Of a stretch of 64,000 nucleotides of DNA, positions 1 to 12,600 are shown piece by piece. Under the pieces are notes generated by a model. The model worked only from the letters and a program-made list of their open reading frames with translations, was not told the origin of the DNA and ran no database searches. A program made the position numbers and the translations under genes. This DNA comes from Puccinia triticina (lineage: Eukaryota > Basidiomycota > Pucciniomycetes > Pucciniales > Pucciniaceae): contig NC_070568.1 in the NCBI RefSeq assembly GCF_026914185.1, forward strand, positions 3,120,001 to 3,184,000. Direction: 5' to 3'. The first letter of the stretch is position 1. Each line of letters begins with the position of its first letter.

Positions 1-73
1 CATTTCACATAAAAAGAAAACTCAGATAAATTAGCTCAAACTGCCATCCCAGAAACAATAAAATTATCATTCA

Positions 74-1143
74 CTAACATTTGTATGTATTGTAAATATG
101 CTTCGTGTGAATATCATACTTAAGTTGATCTTCTACCTTTGGATAATAATGATATTTATTCCAAAGCTCTGTGTCTGTTCTAAATACACCATATATAATG
201 GCCCTTACAAACCACCTCAAACCTGCTTTTGTTGAGAATTCCCTTTCCAGGTTCTCCAAATCATCAATATTTGCGAGTTTGTATCTCCAGATGAAATTGA
301 TGGTTTCTAAGATACAATTATTTGCAGCCACCTTCAGATGATGGATTGGTTTTTCGTAATTAAAGAAAGTCCTGAGGAGGTTGTATATTTCCCATATTGA
401 GTTACTGTACTTGTCCTTCAAATGTTGAGCTCTTGACAATTGGACTTCTGGATCCCAGTCTGGTCCAAACAGATTTTCCATCTGCTCATGAAGGCTTTTC
501 AATTGTTCAACTGCTTCCATTATTGCATTAGTGTGTGTATACTCAAATTTCTCTACCTCAATTTTACCATAGTCTTTCTCCAGTTGGCCAACAGAATTAA
601 TCATGGAGAACCAATCCCTTCTTTTTGAATCTAAAAATCCTAGGGATATTCAGTTCTCAATCATAAATTAACAAGACTTATATCAAAATCAGACTTGCCA
701 CTTTCTGAGAGTTCACTATGAATTCCCCCCATCCACTCATCACGGCTTTCCTCTGACAATTGATCCAGGTTGTCAGAAGATTGGCTCACCAAGTTACAAT
801 CATCTTTTCCCAATTCTGGAAAACCCAGTTAAATTTAGCTTTTCATGACAAGTATACATTGAGCTATTTGGATCAGAATCACCTATTTCTGACAGCTTGC
901 TGTGGCTGCCCCCCATTGAAGCTGAAAAATATACAAATTTTTGTTGATTAATTTTAGGAAACATATAGCTCCATAATATGTGTACATCTACATGGTTTGT
1001 TGAAATCTTGAAAACTTACAGGCTTCCGCATCAATTCCCGCGGCCTTAGCTTTGCTCAAAGGATTGTTGGGCAACACTGAGAAACAAATCCCAACCTGCA
1101 AGAGAAAGGCCAAGATGAAGCTGAAATTCTTCAAGTAGAGCAT
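74..1143 (-). CDS. Candidate secreted protein of unknown function (3-exon model)
   Basis: Model exons are 1143-1020, 921-883 and 630-74, giving 239 residues. Exon 1 begins MLYLKNFSFILAF and holds a clear hydrophobic signal peptide, probably cleaved after CFS near residue 22. It ends at a good GTAAGT donor. The next acceptor follows a pyrimidine-rich tract ending TTTTTCAG. The second donor (GTGATT) is weak, but it keeps the frame into the long last exon, whose 176-residue C-terminal part is open and reads KVAANNCILETINFIWRY near its middle. No known domain is recognised. The last exon is rich in aromatic and charged residues and has few cysteines. A leader exon joined to a lineage-specific body is typical of candidate effectors in plant-pathogenic fungi; that is inference. 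Exon 1 and exon 3 are better supported than exon 2. The start was chosen because it places the hydrophobic leader at the N terminus. Confidence 0.5.
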
Positions 1144-1306
1144 TTCTGGAATGCTAACCCAGTGATGGTTAAACAGAAGCAATGAGATTCAATAGTTTGA
1201 AACTGAGAAGCCAAGGTAGAAAATAAACCATTTACAATTGGTATGTACCACAATGAAAACAAATCCCTGAGGTAGATGAGAGCTGTTGTAAATATTTGGG
1301 GATTTA

Positions 1307-1808
1307 AACTGGAAGGGTGCCAGTTGGTGCAATTTTTATGCTTTCAAAGCCTGTCCATTGACACACGACAGCGTGTTGACATGGTCACCGCCTGGAGGCC
1401 AGACCGACGGGCTACAGGACTGCGTCTCATCCTGCGGATGACCGTTCAGATTTTTCTTCAGGTTTTGCTCGCCTCGAGACCAGAAGGAACGAGCTTCTCG
1501 GACAAACTAGCTCGATGGGCCGCGCAGGTCCATGTGTCTCACAACATAAACTGGAAGGGTGCCAATTGGAGCAAGTTTTATGCCTGTAAAGCCTGTCCCT
1601 CCGACAGCGCTGACATGGTCACCGCCTGCACTTGTACATCCTGCTTGCTTGTAGAGCCTAGACAGACGGGCTACAGGGCTGCGTCTCTTCCTGCGGATGA
1701 CCATTCGGATTTTTTTCCCAGTTTTGCCCGCCTCAAGACCAGAAGAAACGAGCTTCTCGGACAAACTAGCCCGATGGGCCGCGCAGCTCCATGTGTCTCA
1801 CTACGACC
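1307..1808. repeat. ~250-bp imperfect tandem duplication
   Basis: Two head-to-tail copies, about 1307-1546 and 1547-1808. Each starts AAACTGGAAGGGTGCCA and each ends near GAGCTTCTCGGACAAACTAG followed by a GGGCCGCGCAG motif. The copies differ by scattered substitutions and a short insertion in the second. Open frames of 222 residues (+) and 85 residues (-) cross the duplication but show no recognisable domain, so I do not call them genes. A polymerase III B-box-like AGTTCGATTCCC lies just downstream near 1952. The rest of 1144-2231 shows no gene. Confidence 0.7.
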
Positions 1809-2231
1809 GCGGGGTTTTTCAGATAAGACGTTCCAACATTACCTGGAAAACGAAGACCTCAGGACAGATCTTGATGCTGCAACTGTCGAGGGTCACTCCG
1901 TGTGGGCATTGCCAGTTTTGCCGCCGTCTATTTTGCCACAATAAAAATACAGAGTTCGATTCCCGTGATGAAAGGTCTTATTAATTCATCATATACAACA
2001 ATCTTTTGGTGTTTAAGACATGATCATCCAGTCATACTTTTCAGCTTTGAAGACACTTGTTTGGATAATTCAGGACTAGCTTTGGCCAGCCAACTAATTA
2101 GATTGGCTTGGATATCCGGCGAAGAAACCACGCTCAAACCGCCGGCAATATTTCTTTCCGTCAATCAAATTCCCCAAATTAGTGATTATGCAATGCTCGG
2201 GTATCCATCTATTTTCACTCACTGGATGAGC

Positions 2232-5167
2232 TCAGATCTTTGGTCTCGAGTCAGATTGCCATAAAAGAAACCTGGTTGCTCGAAATCTATTTCCGAGACC
2301 TAGTGTTACATGCGATGGGAAACGTTCAACTAAATTATTGAGTGGAATGAATCGACACTGCTGGCAGACCTGGTTCATTGATTGGAGCGCTTGGTTGATC
2401 CATAAGCTATGCTCGGAGTCATACTGAGGAGCAGTGTTTGTTGACGTGTTCTGACTTTGGGCTGAATTGGTGAGAATTTTCGCCGAGTTTTTGAGAATTT
2501 GACCTGGTGTATTGAGCACTGGAGCTGGGTAATCAAGAAGAGGAAGGTGGTCTAGGTCAGGAAAATCTGGAATTCACAGTTTCTTCGTCGTCTTTTCTCC
2601 AGCTCAAGTACCTTTGCAACTTACGGTTCGGCAAAAACCTCTTCATCATTCTTGTGGGACTGCTTGTACCCAATCGATAACGCTATCGGCGAAGCTTGTT
2701 AATATACTTTCACTGTAACTATTCGTCGGTTGAGGCCGTATACTCACAGAGCTGTCACTGTAGGCAAATAATCTCATCTGCAAAACTGGGTCCTGACTTG
2801 CTGCCCAACCTGGTACTACATTAGCAGGTGAAAACGCAAGCTTTTCTACCTGGAAATGTTAGTTTTTTTTGAGTTCGATTTCAGCTTCTGTTGGTTTGAA
2901 TAAGTTGATCATATGTTGAGCTAGATAAGTTTCCTTACTTCGGTGAAATAATTTGCTGGGTTCTGTGGAAGGAATTCGCCCGGGTTTTAAGTGAGTAGGG
3001 GTAGCGAGAGCGTTGCAAAGCGTTCAGCAAGATACCTTTAAAAGACATTGGTGATCAGTCAGTATCTCACCTTGTTGAGTTCCAAAACACCTATCTCTTG
3101 AGGAACGACAAGCGAAGTAGGCCATTCCTCTGCAGAATTTGCCCGTTGCAGAATTAGAAAATGATTATACCACGACATACTTTAGGACGATTAAAATATC
3201 ATCGATGGTTGCAGAGTGACTTACTAGTAGGATCAAGCACATTATATCTGAAGTTCTCGGCATCTGTGGGCGACAAGACTTGAGCATACATAGTCCATCG
3301 AGGGAACTGGCCGGATTGGATTGAATTATAGAGCTCCTGTGAGTTATGGTTAAAAAAAGTAAGGGAAACCAATAAGCGATCGATTTCGGCCCGAACATAT
3401 GTTCAGCTTGGGAGGACTGCAGGCAACTTACTCTGGCTGAATAGCTGGGATCCGTTATTTGCGCTTGCTCTGCCGCCGTGAAATTTAATACACCCTGCTT
3501 CGTTTCGAAGTTTATCCTGACATAAGACCATGTACCTGTCGAGAGATTTTATTACGTGGGGTTTTCGTTTTAGTCTCCATGAAATGTGCGTTTTTTCTTA
3601 TCGAATAAGCTAGTCTCATGGACATGCGAAGTAAACAGTTTGATAGTTACCGTCACTTTTATACCATCGATAAGTATTTATACTCCAAGCATTAGTGTGA
3701 ATCCATCCTATTGAGAATGGTTAAATGAATATTGCATCCATTAGAGTCCGAAACCGAAAAGAGGGCATGGGGGAGGAATGACCAGGTACCTCTGGAAACT
3801 CCTGCGCTCGAAAAGATTCGGAGAAACATGTTCATGGTTTCTGGATTGTTTGGAAAGTAGTTACTATTAAACATCATGATCGCTAATCAGCAGCTCGGAC
3901 AACAGCGACACGGACGCGGCGGCCTGTCTAAATTAGGTCCTTGACTCACAACGCAGGATCCGCATTGGCCAAGTTGTTCGAAGGATCCCGACTTTGACTT
4001 TGGATCAGGGGCGGGAACTTAGCTGGGTCACGAACTGTGCAAACGCGGTTCCCTAAGATCAATAGGAATGAAATGACTTGAAAATGAACAGACTTACTGA
4101 AAAAAACTGGAGCATTGTTGGCTGAATAAGAAAGACCGAGAATCAGCTTACGCGATATCAGGGAGAACGATGCTGTTGGGAAGTGTTCTACAGCTTACAA
4201 ATTAAATCCCAAGCTCCTTGCTTAGTCTGAAACCTGCAAGAAGCACACAAATTTCACTCATTAGATTGACGATGTTCTGTTGAATAGCACCAGAAATGAT
4301 AACAACTGACTTCATCGCAAATCCCCGGACGTTACGCGCGGTATCAAACGATCCTTTTTCCCCTTGAAGTGAGCCAACTTTGCGTGAGAACGTCTTTCAA
4401 CAGCTTATTTTTCTCTGAGAGATGCAGGAGGTTTCCTCTTACCGAGAGCGTTCGAAAATCTGACTGTGACTGGGGTGCTTTGACCCACTGTTGATCCATC
4501 ATAAACAAGAAAAAGTCTTAGCCAAATCGTGTGACATCAACGATAGAAAAACAGATCTCAATCTATCTTGAGGGCTTACCGTTAGAAAACAGGTCCATGA
4601 TAGTTTGGCTCTGGGCGAAATTCGTGGTCACCGTGAATGTCCCATACGCGCCCGCTATACAACGACACGCGTGTCGGAAAAGCGGAAAACGAAGTGAACA
4701 AAAACCTCTTTCAGCGGAAGGTGTGAAGCGGTTATAGACAGGAAGACAGTTGCGTACCACCTGCCGTGTGCACGGGACGACCTGGGATGTTTTTGCGATC
4801 GAAGTCGGACTGCTTCGCTACCGCATCTGGGCTCAACGGGGCTAGAAAAGAAAAACGGCAACATTTATCGACAAGCAAGGCGGTCAGAGATGAGCGCGAT
4901 CTGCTATCCTCTTCCGCCAGCGGACTCACTTATTGGAGCTGGTGGGGCCGATGCCTTGGAGCCGTCCAAAACTTTATTAGAAGAGTTGCTGGAAGGGAAT
5001 ATGGACGATAAACTTGGGAGTTGGAACGAAGAAGCGTTCAAGATTCCCGGAAGTTGTTGGGAGGAGATGGCGGTTTCATTCGGCAGAGAGCTGCTGGCAA
5101 TGTGCTGGAAGATGCAGGGGAGAAGGAGAGAGGCCGCAGACCAAAGGCTTCGAGTGCGTTGGAGCAT
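2232..5167 (-). CDS. Catalase-family heme protein, probably secreted (17 exons)
   Basis: Exons are 5167-4930, 4841-4761, 4654-4580, 4487-4443, 4362-4311, 4233-4199, 4121-4098, 4034-3950, 3863-3790, 3707-3651, 3535-3432, 3336-3225, 3129-3071, 2962-2939, 2849-2748, 2682-2625 and 2566-2232; the model has 519 residues. All phases agree. Catalases dismutate hydrogen peroxide. Hallmarks in order: SDFDRKNIPGRPVHTA (distal His), TPVTVRFS, RNVRGFAMKF, SNNAPVFFIRDP (distal Asn), a WIHTNAW segment, NPANYFTEVEKLAFSP, and RLFAYSDSSRYRLG (heme-ligand Tyr and Arg). Residues needed for heme binding and catalysis are therefore present. The N terminus MLQRTRSLWSAASLLLPCIF looks like a signal peptide, so export is likely, perhaps against host peroxide (inference). 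The C-terminal ~110 residues after RYRLG do not match the usual catalase tail and could reflect a missed splice. The start at 5167 was chosen because it begins the leader; an in-frame ATG also exists at 5215. Confidence 0.87.
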
Positions 5168-5930
5168 CTTGTGCTTGGTTATCGCTACTTGGCTTCTGGA
5201 ACTGCTGTCTGGCATACCGCCGATCGAATAACACGAGATGCGAGTTTTTGGAGACTCGCTACCACTTCCAGAAGGGTGGTGGCAGTACGGGCACTACTTA
5301 GAATTATTTATCTGCAGATTTCGTATCCATTTTCGCGGCTGCCTCTATGGAGGGAGGGAGGAATCAACAGACAGCCACTAGTCCCACATCCACGTCCCGC
5401 GTAAGCGCGGAAAGCGATTGTTCCGCCCCTCGGCTCAAGAGAACTGTCGCCGTGCCTCGATCGCTGTGAGGCTTGAGATGGGGGCAATTCCAAGTCAACC
5501 TCGCCGCTATTGGTCGATGATTTCATTTCCTCGAGATTTTGAAGGCTAGCCAAATTCCCTAAACCGTCGAGGATGCTCCCTCTTAGACGACTCCTGCCCC
5601 AACTCAGAAAACTGGATGCCACTGATTGATCGGTGGAGATGAAAAAAGGGCTGAGGACCAATCCGAACATCCACGACTCGCTAGCGTCAATTAGGGTTTA
5701 CGGGTGCCCATAATTTTGCAAGAGTACCATAGCGACTCGAAAAGCAGTTTTTCGGCCGGAAATCTGCTTTTCTTACAGAAAAAAGTTTCCCCTCAAAAAC
5801 ATGTACCACAGCACCCGTTTTTGGGGGGATCCAGTAATCAATTTCCTTCAGAAATTGCCAATTTCCAGAAACAGGTCTGACCCTGTTTTCTCAAGCAATT
5901 TCCACACTCGCTGCGCCCGCCCGTCCCACC
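5168..5930. other. Upstream region of the catalase gene; no supported gene
   Basis: A 120-residue open frame lies on the minus strand at 5308-5670. Part of it (SILDGLGNLASLQNLEEMKS and a basic serine-rich stretch) is not obviously random. I find no domain and no convincing splice to the catalase gene, and the plus-strand frames here are shadows. The catalase promoter should lie here, but I see no clear TATA box. Confidence 0.3.
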
Positions 5931-6296
5931 TCTCGGACGATACAGCACTCTCATCCCGGATAGTCCTGCCACCGATACAAAGTATTTGTTTGAGAGGAGC
6001 TCTGTCCTCCACCCTCCCGGACCATCTATCATACAGGTCCGAGAGGAATCCTCCCCTCTTTCCACCTGATATAACCTGATCGGTCCGAGAGGAAGTAGTG
6101 GACTCTGGAGTGTTCCCCTCGGACCGATACAATGTATAGGTATCGGTCTGAGAGGATCTGTCTCCTCTTCTCCCTTGGACGGAACAATACTTCCTTCATA
6201 TCACTCAAAACCACCCCTTCCTGCTCTCCACCCGATTTATCTAGATCAGCTCGAGAGGAAGAAGGGGTGTTTTCCCCTTGGACCGATACAATGTGT

Positions 6297-6712
6297 CTGG
6301 GGGGAGTTTGTCTAGGACCCCGGAAAGCCCCGACCAAGCTGACATATGTAAATTCCTGGAATTCCGGGTTTTGGATACGTGGGGAAATTGGGTTTTTCCC
6401 AATTAGACCCAGCTTAGATACGGTGTACATAAGGAGGATTTTCAAAAATAAAGGCCTAAAGGGCACAATTTGGCAGAAAAAACGCTTTTTTGGGTGGGAA
6501 TTGAACCCAAGACCCAAATATTTGGTTTTGGTTTCCAGGAAATGCCAAAAAGATACCGACCACATCAGGATCATCTGAGGACAAAAATTCAATTTGGATA
6601 CATATCTGCTGAATTACATCAGGAGCATTTTGCAAAAAAATGTCCCCCAGATACGTGCCACATATGTCGGCTTGGTAGGGGCTCTCCGGGGTCCTGTTTG
6701 TCTCCCTTTCCC
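6297..6712. mobile_element. Foldback/MITE-like element with inverted arms and a tRNA-like B box
   Basis: The arm at 6297-6350 and the arm at 6659-6712 are inverted copies, both built around CCGGGGTCCT and a GCTTGGT..GGGGC core. Looser GACCGATAC / GAGAGGAAG similarity extends outwards on both sides (about 5930-6900), so the full element may be near 1 kb. Between the arms, on the minus strand near 6490-6510, is a polymerase III B-box match GGGTTCAATTCCC with a weak A-box-like stretch upstream, which suggests a tRNA-derived SINE fragment. No coding capacity is seen. The exact ends and target duplication were not resolved. Confidence 0.5.
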
Positions 6713-7056
6713 CTCGGATGGAGCGGTCACAGACTTGTCTGCCTCTTCCTCTCTGACCGACACAGCTTGATTGGTCTGAGAGGAAGGAGAGGTTTGGCCC
6801 TCCTGCCTTCCGTTGTGGACCAATACGTGTTTATCGGCCTGATGTTGAGGAACCCTGTCGGCCTCAGACTGCATAATAGCACTGTTCACGTAAGAAATCT
6901 ATGACCATGTGAGAGATATACATCAGCATACTTTCCCAGCCAAATTGGCTGGCACAATGGGATAAACTTTATTTCAATCTTGCTGATGTTTAGCTTACGT
7001 GAAGAGTGCTAATATATGTGTTATGTATGTGTGTACATACATACACCACAAGAGCA

Positions 7057-7387
7057 ATTTCGGCTCCCTCGGACCGACAACCCAACAACAAAGGGACACA
7101 CGTCAACCTACCGTGTGAATGCAGGGCAGCACGTCGTTGGCGTCTGCAACGGTCAGGCTGCCGTCCCTCTTGACAACAGGCGACCACCTTGGTCATTCCG
7201 CCGCAAGCCTGCCGGTCAGTTGCCTGGTGGCAACCCAGTGGCTCGACCCAACTCGCGCTGCCTGTCAGCCGCCCGGAAGCCGTCCTTGTCCTGGGCTCCC
7301 TTGGAGCGACAACCCAACAACATAGGACACACTGTTGGGCTGCCGTGCAAATGCAGGGTAGCACGTCGTCGGCGTCTCACAAAGGTC
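7057..7387. repeat. Pair of ~95-bp direct repeats
   Basis: Copies at about 7057-7158 and 7293-7387 share CGACAACCCAACAACA, then a GGACACAC segment, GCAGGG and GCACGTCGT.GGCGTCT. They are separated by ~135 bp of unrelated sequence. No coding potential is recognised. Confidence 0.6.
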
Positions 7388-7389
7388 AG

Positions 7390-9060
7390 TCTTTTTTCTG
7401 ACACATCTGATACTGGAGACTTGAGCTCACAGGGCTGTCAAACCAACCCGGAAGCTGTCTTGCCAAGGCTCACCCGGGTCAGTCATTTTATCTGTTATGA
7501 CAAACCTCGACTACTGGCATCCCATTCTCCATGTCCCAGTCACAAAGAAACCCAATCAGGGAAAATTCTCGGTTGACTTGAAAGAGGAAATGGGTATTGG
7601 CCATGTTGCGTCGACCGGGGATGCGGAATTTTGGACCGATCAAATTTGGACAATTTCAAAATTAGTTTATGCAATAATATGCATTGTGGGTGATTTCATG
7701 TAGATGGGCTCAGGGGGAAACCGTACTTGTGGATCCCAGTCGTGGTGGCGCATGGTCACCATAAGGTTATTTTCAGCTGTCTCGCGCTTGACGGCTACGG
7801 CAGTTCCAATACCGTCAACTGAAGTTTTGTTTGTCATATCGCCGAGAAAGCTTGGAGGGATGCCAGAAAAGGTGTTAAGAGGTGGAAAAAGTTTGCGGTC
7901 ATTGAACTGGACATGGATTACTTATTATGGATTGGAGAAATGGTCGAAGACCTTGTCCTGGACACGACCTCAGAGGAAATTGGGGAAGAATCCATTCCCG
8001 GCAGCGCAATAAAGTCACAATTTCTGAAATGAAACTCAGTTTCCCTTTTTTGTGGGATCAATTGCGTCCGGGAAGACTCGGAGGCACACCGGAAAAGGTG
8101 TCAGCCTGGAGAATGGCTTGGGGTGATTTTAAGAGTTCTGAAAAGATTCTCAGGTAACCATCTTCGAGTGATCGATTGCATGTGGAAAAGTGACAATGGA
8201 AGAAAAAGGGGAGGGGGATGTGGGCGAAGGTGGGAGGGGAAAAGGAAATTAAATTAACGGAGTCCGGGTTGAATTGAATTATACGGGAAAAGTATAAAAG
8301 GAGGCAGTGAGTCAATGATTGCTGGTCATTGCTTGGCTCTTGCTCGGCGCCAATTGCTTAAAGAGCCAAGCGATCCAGGTGCATTGGTACCCGTAATTGT
8401 TTTGGGGATGGGGGAAGGGGGAAATGCTGCCATTTTTTTTTTGGTGGGCGCGGCGGTCCGCTTAATGTTAAACTGTTAATTTCACCAACCAGTAATCATA
8501 ATTGGCCTTTCGCCGAGTTGGAAGATATGGTGCCTCTGAGCATGGGCTACTACTGGAGCATGTGTTCAAGCCTTGCTGTGCGGATTTTTTTGCGGCGCGC
8601 CGAACGTCTCATGCCTGGACTCTCACGGCCTCTCACGGCAGAGGTGCGCAAGTACATGATCCCACGCACCCATCACATGGCGGGTAGCTCAACAGCTGAT
8701 TGCTGATGGGGATGCCCAAAAACATAATCTCACAACCTGGAGAGTTGCTGAGAGCTTTGTTTGAACAAGGGCAGCCTGTCAACGACCTGCCCCTGCTGCC
8801 GTCAGATATGCGGCAGCGCTTGTGGTCGGCCCGACACTGTGGCTGCAAACCCCAACACCACGACGGCGGCCAGCAGGAAGGTTTGGCTGGGTTGGGGAGG
8901 GTCAAGTTGCCGGCAAAAACAATCAGCAAACCAACGTTGGCGCACTCCTGTGGTGTAGTCCGAGCGGAGAAGATTCTTCCAGCAAGGAACTCAGTGAAGG
9001 AACTTGTGGTTATGGTACACTTTTATGCAGAGCTGTTTTTATTGCTTGATAAACAGAATA
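7390..9060. other. Intergenic; nothing recognised
   Basis: Only short unrelated open frames are present. A small inverted repeat (CTTGGCTCTT ... AAGAGCCAAG) lies at about 8323-8365. No gene, RNA or complete transposon could be supported. Confidence 0.4.
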
Positions 9061-9079
9061 TTGAAAAAAAGAAAGCTGT

Positions 9080-9440
9080 TTTCCTCGCGCAGGAAAAACA
9101 GATTTTGTATGGTACAGGCCCTTATTTTGCAAGACATAAGCAGTGCAAAGGCAATAGCGTGCAAAATTACAATACACCGGGGTATATTGGAATTTTGCAT
9201 GACATCCCCCGTGACATATGACATGCAAGCCCAACACTTGCAAAAATTTGCCTGCAAATTTACTACCGGGGACCCCTGTCAAGTAACTTTACTCCTTTTT
9301 GGTCACAACACTTGCACCACAGTCATGCAAGATTCCAACCCTAACCCACCAACCATAAATTTGAATGCCATTGCCTCACAAGACAATATTGCATGCAGCT
9401 CATGCATTGCAAAATTCCCACCCCACCCGGCCCAATTTGA
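9080..9440. repeat. TGCAA/TTGCA motif-rich subterminal array (left)
   Basis: Dense repeats of CTTGCA, TGCAAAATT and CATGCAAG in both orientations occur here, and again at 14190-14530 on the other side of the decayed transposase gene. Paired subterminal motif arrays are typical transposase-binding regions, so these probably mark the two ends of one transposon of about 5.4 kb. Exact terminal inverted repeats were not found. Confidence 0.5.
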
Positions 9441-9636
9441 ATTTTACAAGCAATCATTCCCGTATTTGCACATCATATCCCACAAACGTCAGTTTTTTTT
9501 TCCACTGCACACAATCCCAACAATCCTCGATTATCAAGTAAGTTTAATATCAATTATCATTTGTCCGCCGGGCCCTTGACCCATATCAAACATTTAAATA
9601 TGTATGTAGGTAGGAAGGACCTGGAAGGATACAAGC

Positions 9637-12600
9637 ATGCGGCGTCCCAGACACGTGGTGGCGGAAACAACGTCAGATGAATACAAAGCATCTGATCAGC
9701 AGTCAGACCAAGCGACTGATCAGCAATCAAACCAAGAGAGTGATACACCCCTTGTTCCTCTCTCCCTGCATCCTCAAAAATCCAACCAAGGCGCTTTGGA
9801 CTCCGGCAGCAGTTCTGGACAATCGGAAGGTACAAAAAAACAAAAAACAAAAAAGAAGAAGAAGAAATAAACCAAAAAAGATAAAGAGTGGTTCATACCA
9901 GATATGAACAACGATCACCAGACTTTCATTGATCATGGCTGCCAGCTCAATCTGCAGGGCTATCCCCTCTATCCAAATGGCCAAACAACTTTTTTACGAC
10001 TACCCGGCAAAGATATTACTAACTTTGGCTCAACGGCATTTGTCAAGCGGCACAATGGGAATAGCCGTGCCAATGGAAAATGGAAGGTGTAGCGCTATAA
10101 ATGTCTTGGGGCCCTAGTCTGCGATAACCCGGAATGCAAGTGGGCGGGCGCCCCCCCCACCGGGAGCGGTGAGATAGAGAAATTGAAGTCGCGTGAAAAG
10201 TATGTACATTTATCTTTACTTGTCTGCATGTCTGAATGTCATCCAAGCTGACTTACTGTTATTGCTCAGACCCGTTAAGTGTGAAGGCCTTGCCGGAGAG
10301 TGCACCAGGAATGTCTTTCACCTCCCATGCAAAGACACCTCACTACGATTTGACGTCCATCTTGAATCAGGATGGGGGCTACTCAGACACAAGGGCACCC
10401 ACGACCATCCGTGGGCCAAGGCCAAGAAACCAGACCCCTTAGCTAAGGCCGCTTTTTCCAAGCTTGTCAAAGAAAATCCATTGGCAGGTGCCTTCAAGCT
10501 GAAGGTAAGATTATCTATTTTGTTGTGCTTGTTTGTATGTACCCAGTCTGAAACTGACATCATTTGAATACCAGTTGGGGAAGAAAGGAGACAACAGCAA
10601 GGACAAAGATGCCACCTTTGAAGGTGTCACCGGAATTCACTCTTGCTTTCAGAACAGTGACCGGTAAATCTTTAACTTTCCAACCAATCTTGTTGCAGCC
10701 CAAGCTGAGCTTGTTTGTTTTTAGTCTTGCATACTACCGCAAGTCGCTTTTGGCTGAGTTAGGCATTGTTACAGGGAAAAAAGGCGCTGGGTTGGAGGAC
10801 CGATTCATTCTCAACATGTTCAGTTGGGCCGCGTAAGTCTCTCCATCCTCTTTGTGAATACCCTATAAAGACAAACTGATTGTCACTTCTCCCTTATTTC
10901 ACTTTATTTCAATAAGGCAAGGCCTCTACATTATCTCGGCCTCATTCTCACCTGGATTGGAGCATTTCACTTTTCAGACAAAGTGGATGGCAGAGAGGCT
11001 ACTTGCTCGCAATAAAAACGGAGAACTGGTCTCAGATGTGACGTACCGTTATTTCAAGAATGGGTATCTTCTATCAACTTTGATGTTCTGTGACAAATTG
11101 CAGCAATAGATACCAGTCCAAATTTCGTGGATTTGGGGGTTGACGGTCAAGTACCACCAGATACATTTCACTACTCTAATGCAACAGTTTTCCAACAACG
11201 CTTCAATTACCGCCCAGGAACAAGACCTCCTAGTATAACAAGTAGTAGACTTCTCAAAGGCTCAGATGCAGGGACACAAGGCGGTATACATGGATGTTTT
11301 TTGTTTCTCAGAAAAATAAAAGGCGGTGTCTATGTTGAAAGGATGCCAGCAGCATTTTTCTGCCCAGGTGACACAAATCAAACGCAATCAATCTCTTATA
11401 TCAGTTGACGATGAAGTAAGCTAAGCTCATCTGGTTAATTTCTTCTTATTCATCTTACTCACGTTGTTTTTCTTGTTTTCAGTCCAGCTTCCAAGAATGC
11501 TGTTTGGATCTTTTGGAACCTCAGGTCCAAGGTGGTCAGACTCACAAACAGAAAATTGATCACATACACCGCTGATACCCTAAAGTACGACGATGATTGG
11601 ATTGGTGGACAGTGGCAGATGTTGAGGCCATCCTGTTCCCATCTCGGCCGGCAATGCTCGATAAAGACGGAGCTGACGGGATCCCAAACACGACCAATGC
11701 CCAGGAAAGTTTACATTGCTTGTATTACATGATCAGGTGGGCATCTTTTTTTGGGTTATTGTTATTCTTTTTTAACATTACTAACATCTACCACCTTCAG
11801 CCAAGGAAGGACCAGCTTGTTGCAAGGAATGGTTGAGTTGTTCTCTTTTGTCAAGGTTTTACACAACAACTGGACCACCGTCATGAAGGGTGTCGCAATC
11901 AAGTATAGGGCCAAAAAAAACACCAAAGTTGGAGTCTCTTTGGGAATGTCTTGTAAGCGCCAGCGGTACCAGAACAATGGCCGGCCTCCCAACACCACTG
12001 ACGCACTGGCCAAGCCGGATACCAAGAAGGCCAAGACAAAGTCGGCAAACTTTGTCAAAACTCCTGGCCAGAGTTACTGTTTGTACATCGCCGTCCCCAA
12101 CCATCCCTCAAAAAAGAATCAATGCTGGATGGCAGCTGGATTAGAGAGCTTGTATGCTTTGTATACCCCCTTGTGGCAACAAGGCATCAGCGGCAAGGGG
12201 ACCAATATCTTCACTGCTCTGCTCTTCAATTTTTCCGCAAGAGTTACTTACAAGATGAACTTGACTGGCTCAATCCAATCAACACTCACAAGGGGCCAGA
12301 ACAAGCTATGGGAGTTGGCGAACTTCAAAAACCCAGAAGTTTTGTTTGAGGGGTGTTCGCTTCTTGCGATTACTTCATCAAAATACTTCTTGACCCGTTG
12401 AACCACAAGAAGAACAACAACTTTTGGAAGCTGTTTCGATTCATTGAAGATCAACAGTTCACCTGCGAGGCGCTCTCGGAGACCAAACAAGCAGACTCCT
12501 ACGAGAAGCGCAATGCCCACGTTATCTCCATCCGTCCCCACATGTTCACTAGCTCCAATACCGCCTACACCGATGTTCAAAACCTATTTCACATCTGGAC

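Noticed and set aside
1276..1944. A 222-residue plus-strand gene
   Set aside because: It crosses a 250-bp tandem duplication without domain, start context or splice support.
1890..1975. tRNA gene at the AGTTCGATTCCC motif
   Set aside because: No acceptor or anticodon stem can be drawn; only the B-box-like word is present.
4012..4052. An upstream acceptor for catalase exon 8 at 4052
   Set aside because: It adds six residues inside the conserved NNAPVFFIRDP motif; the acceptor before 4034 restores the motif exactly.
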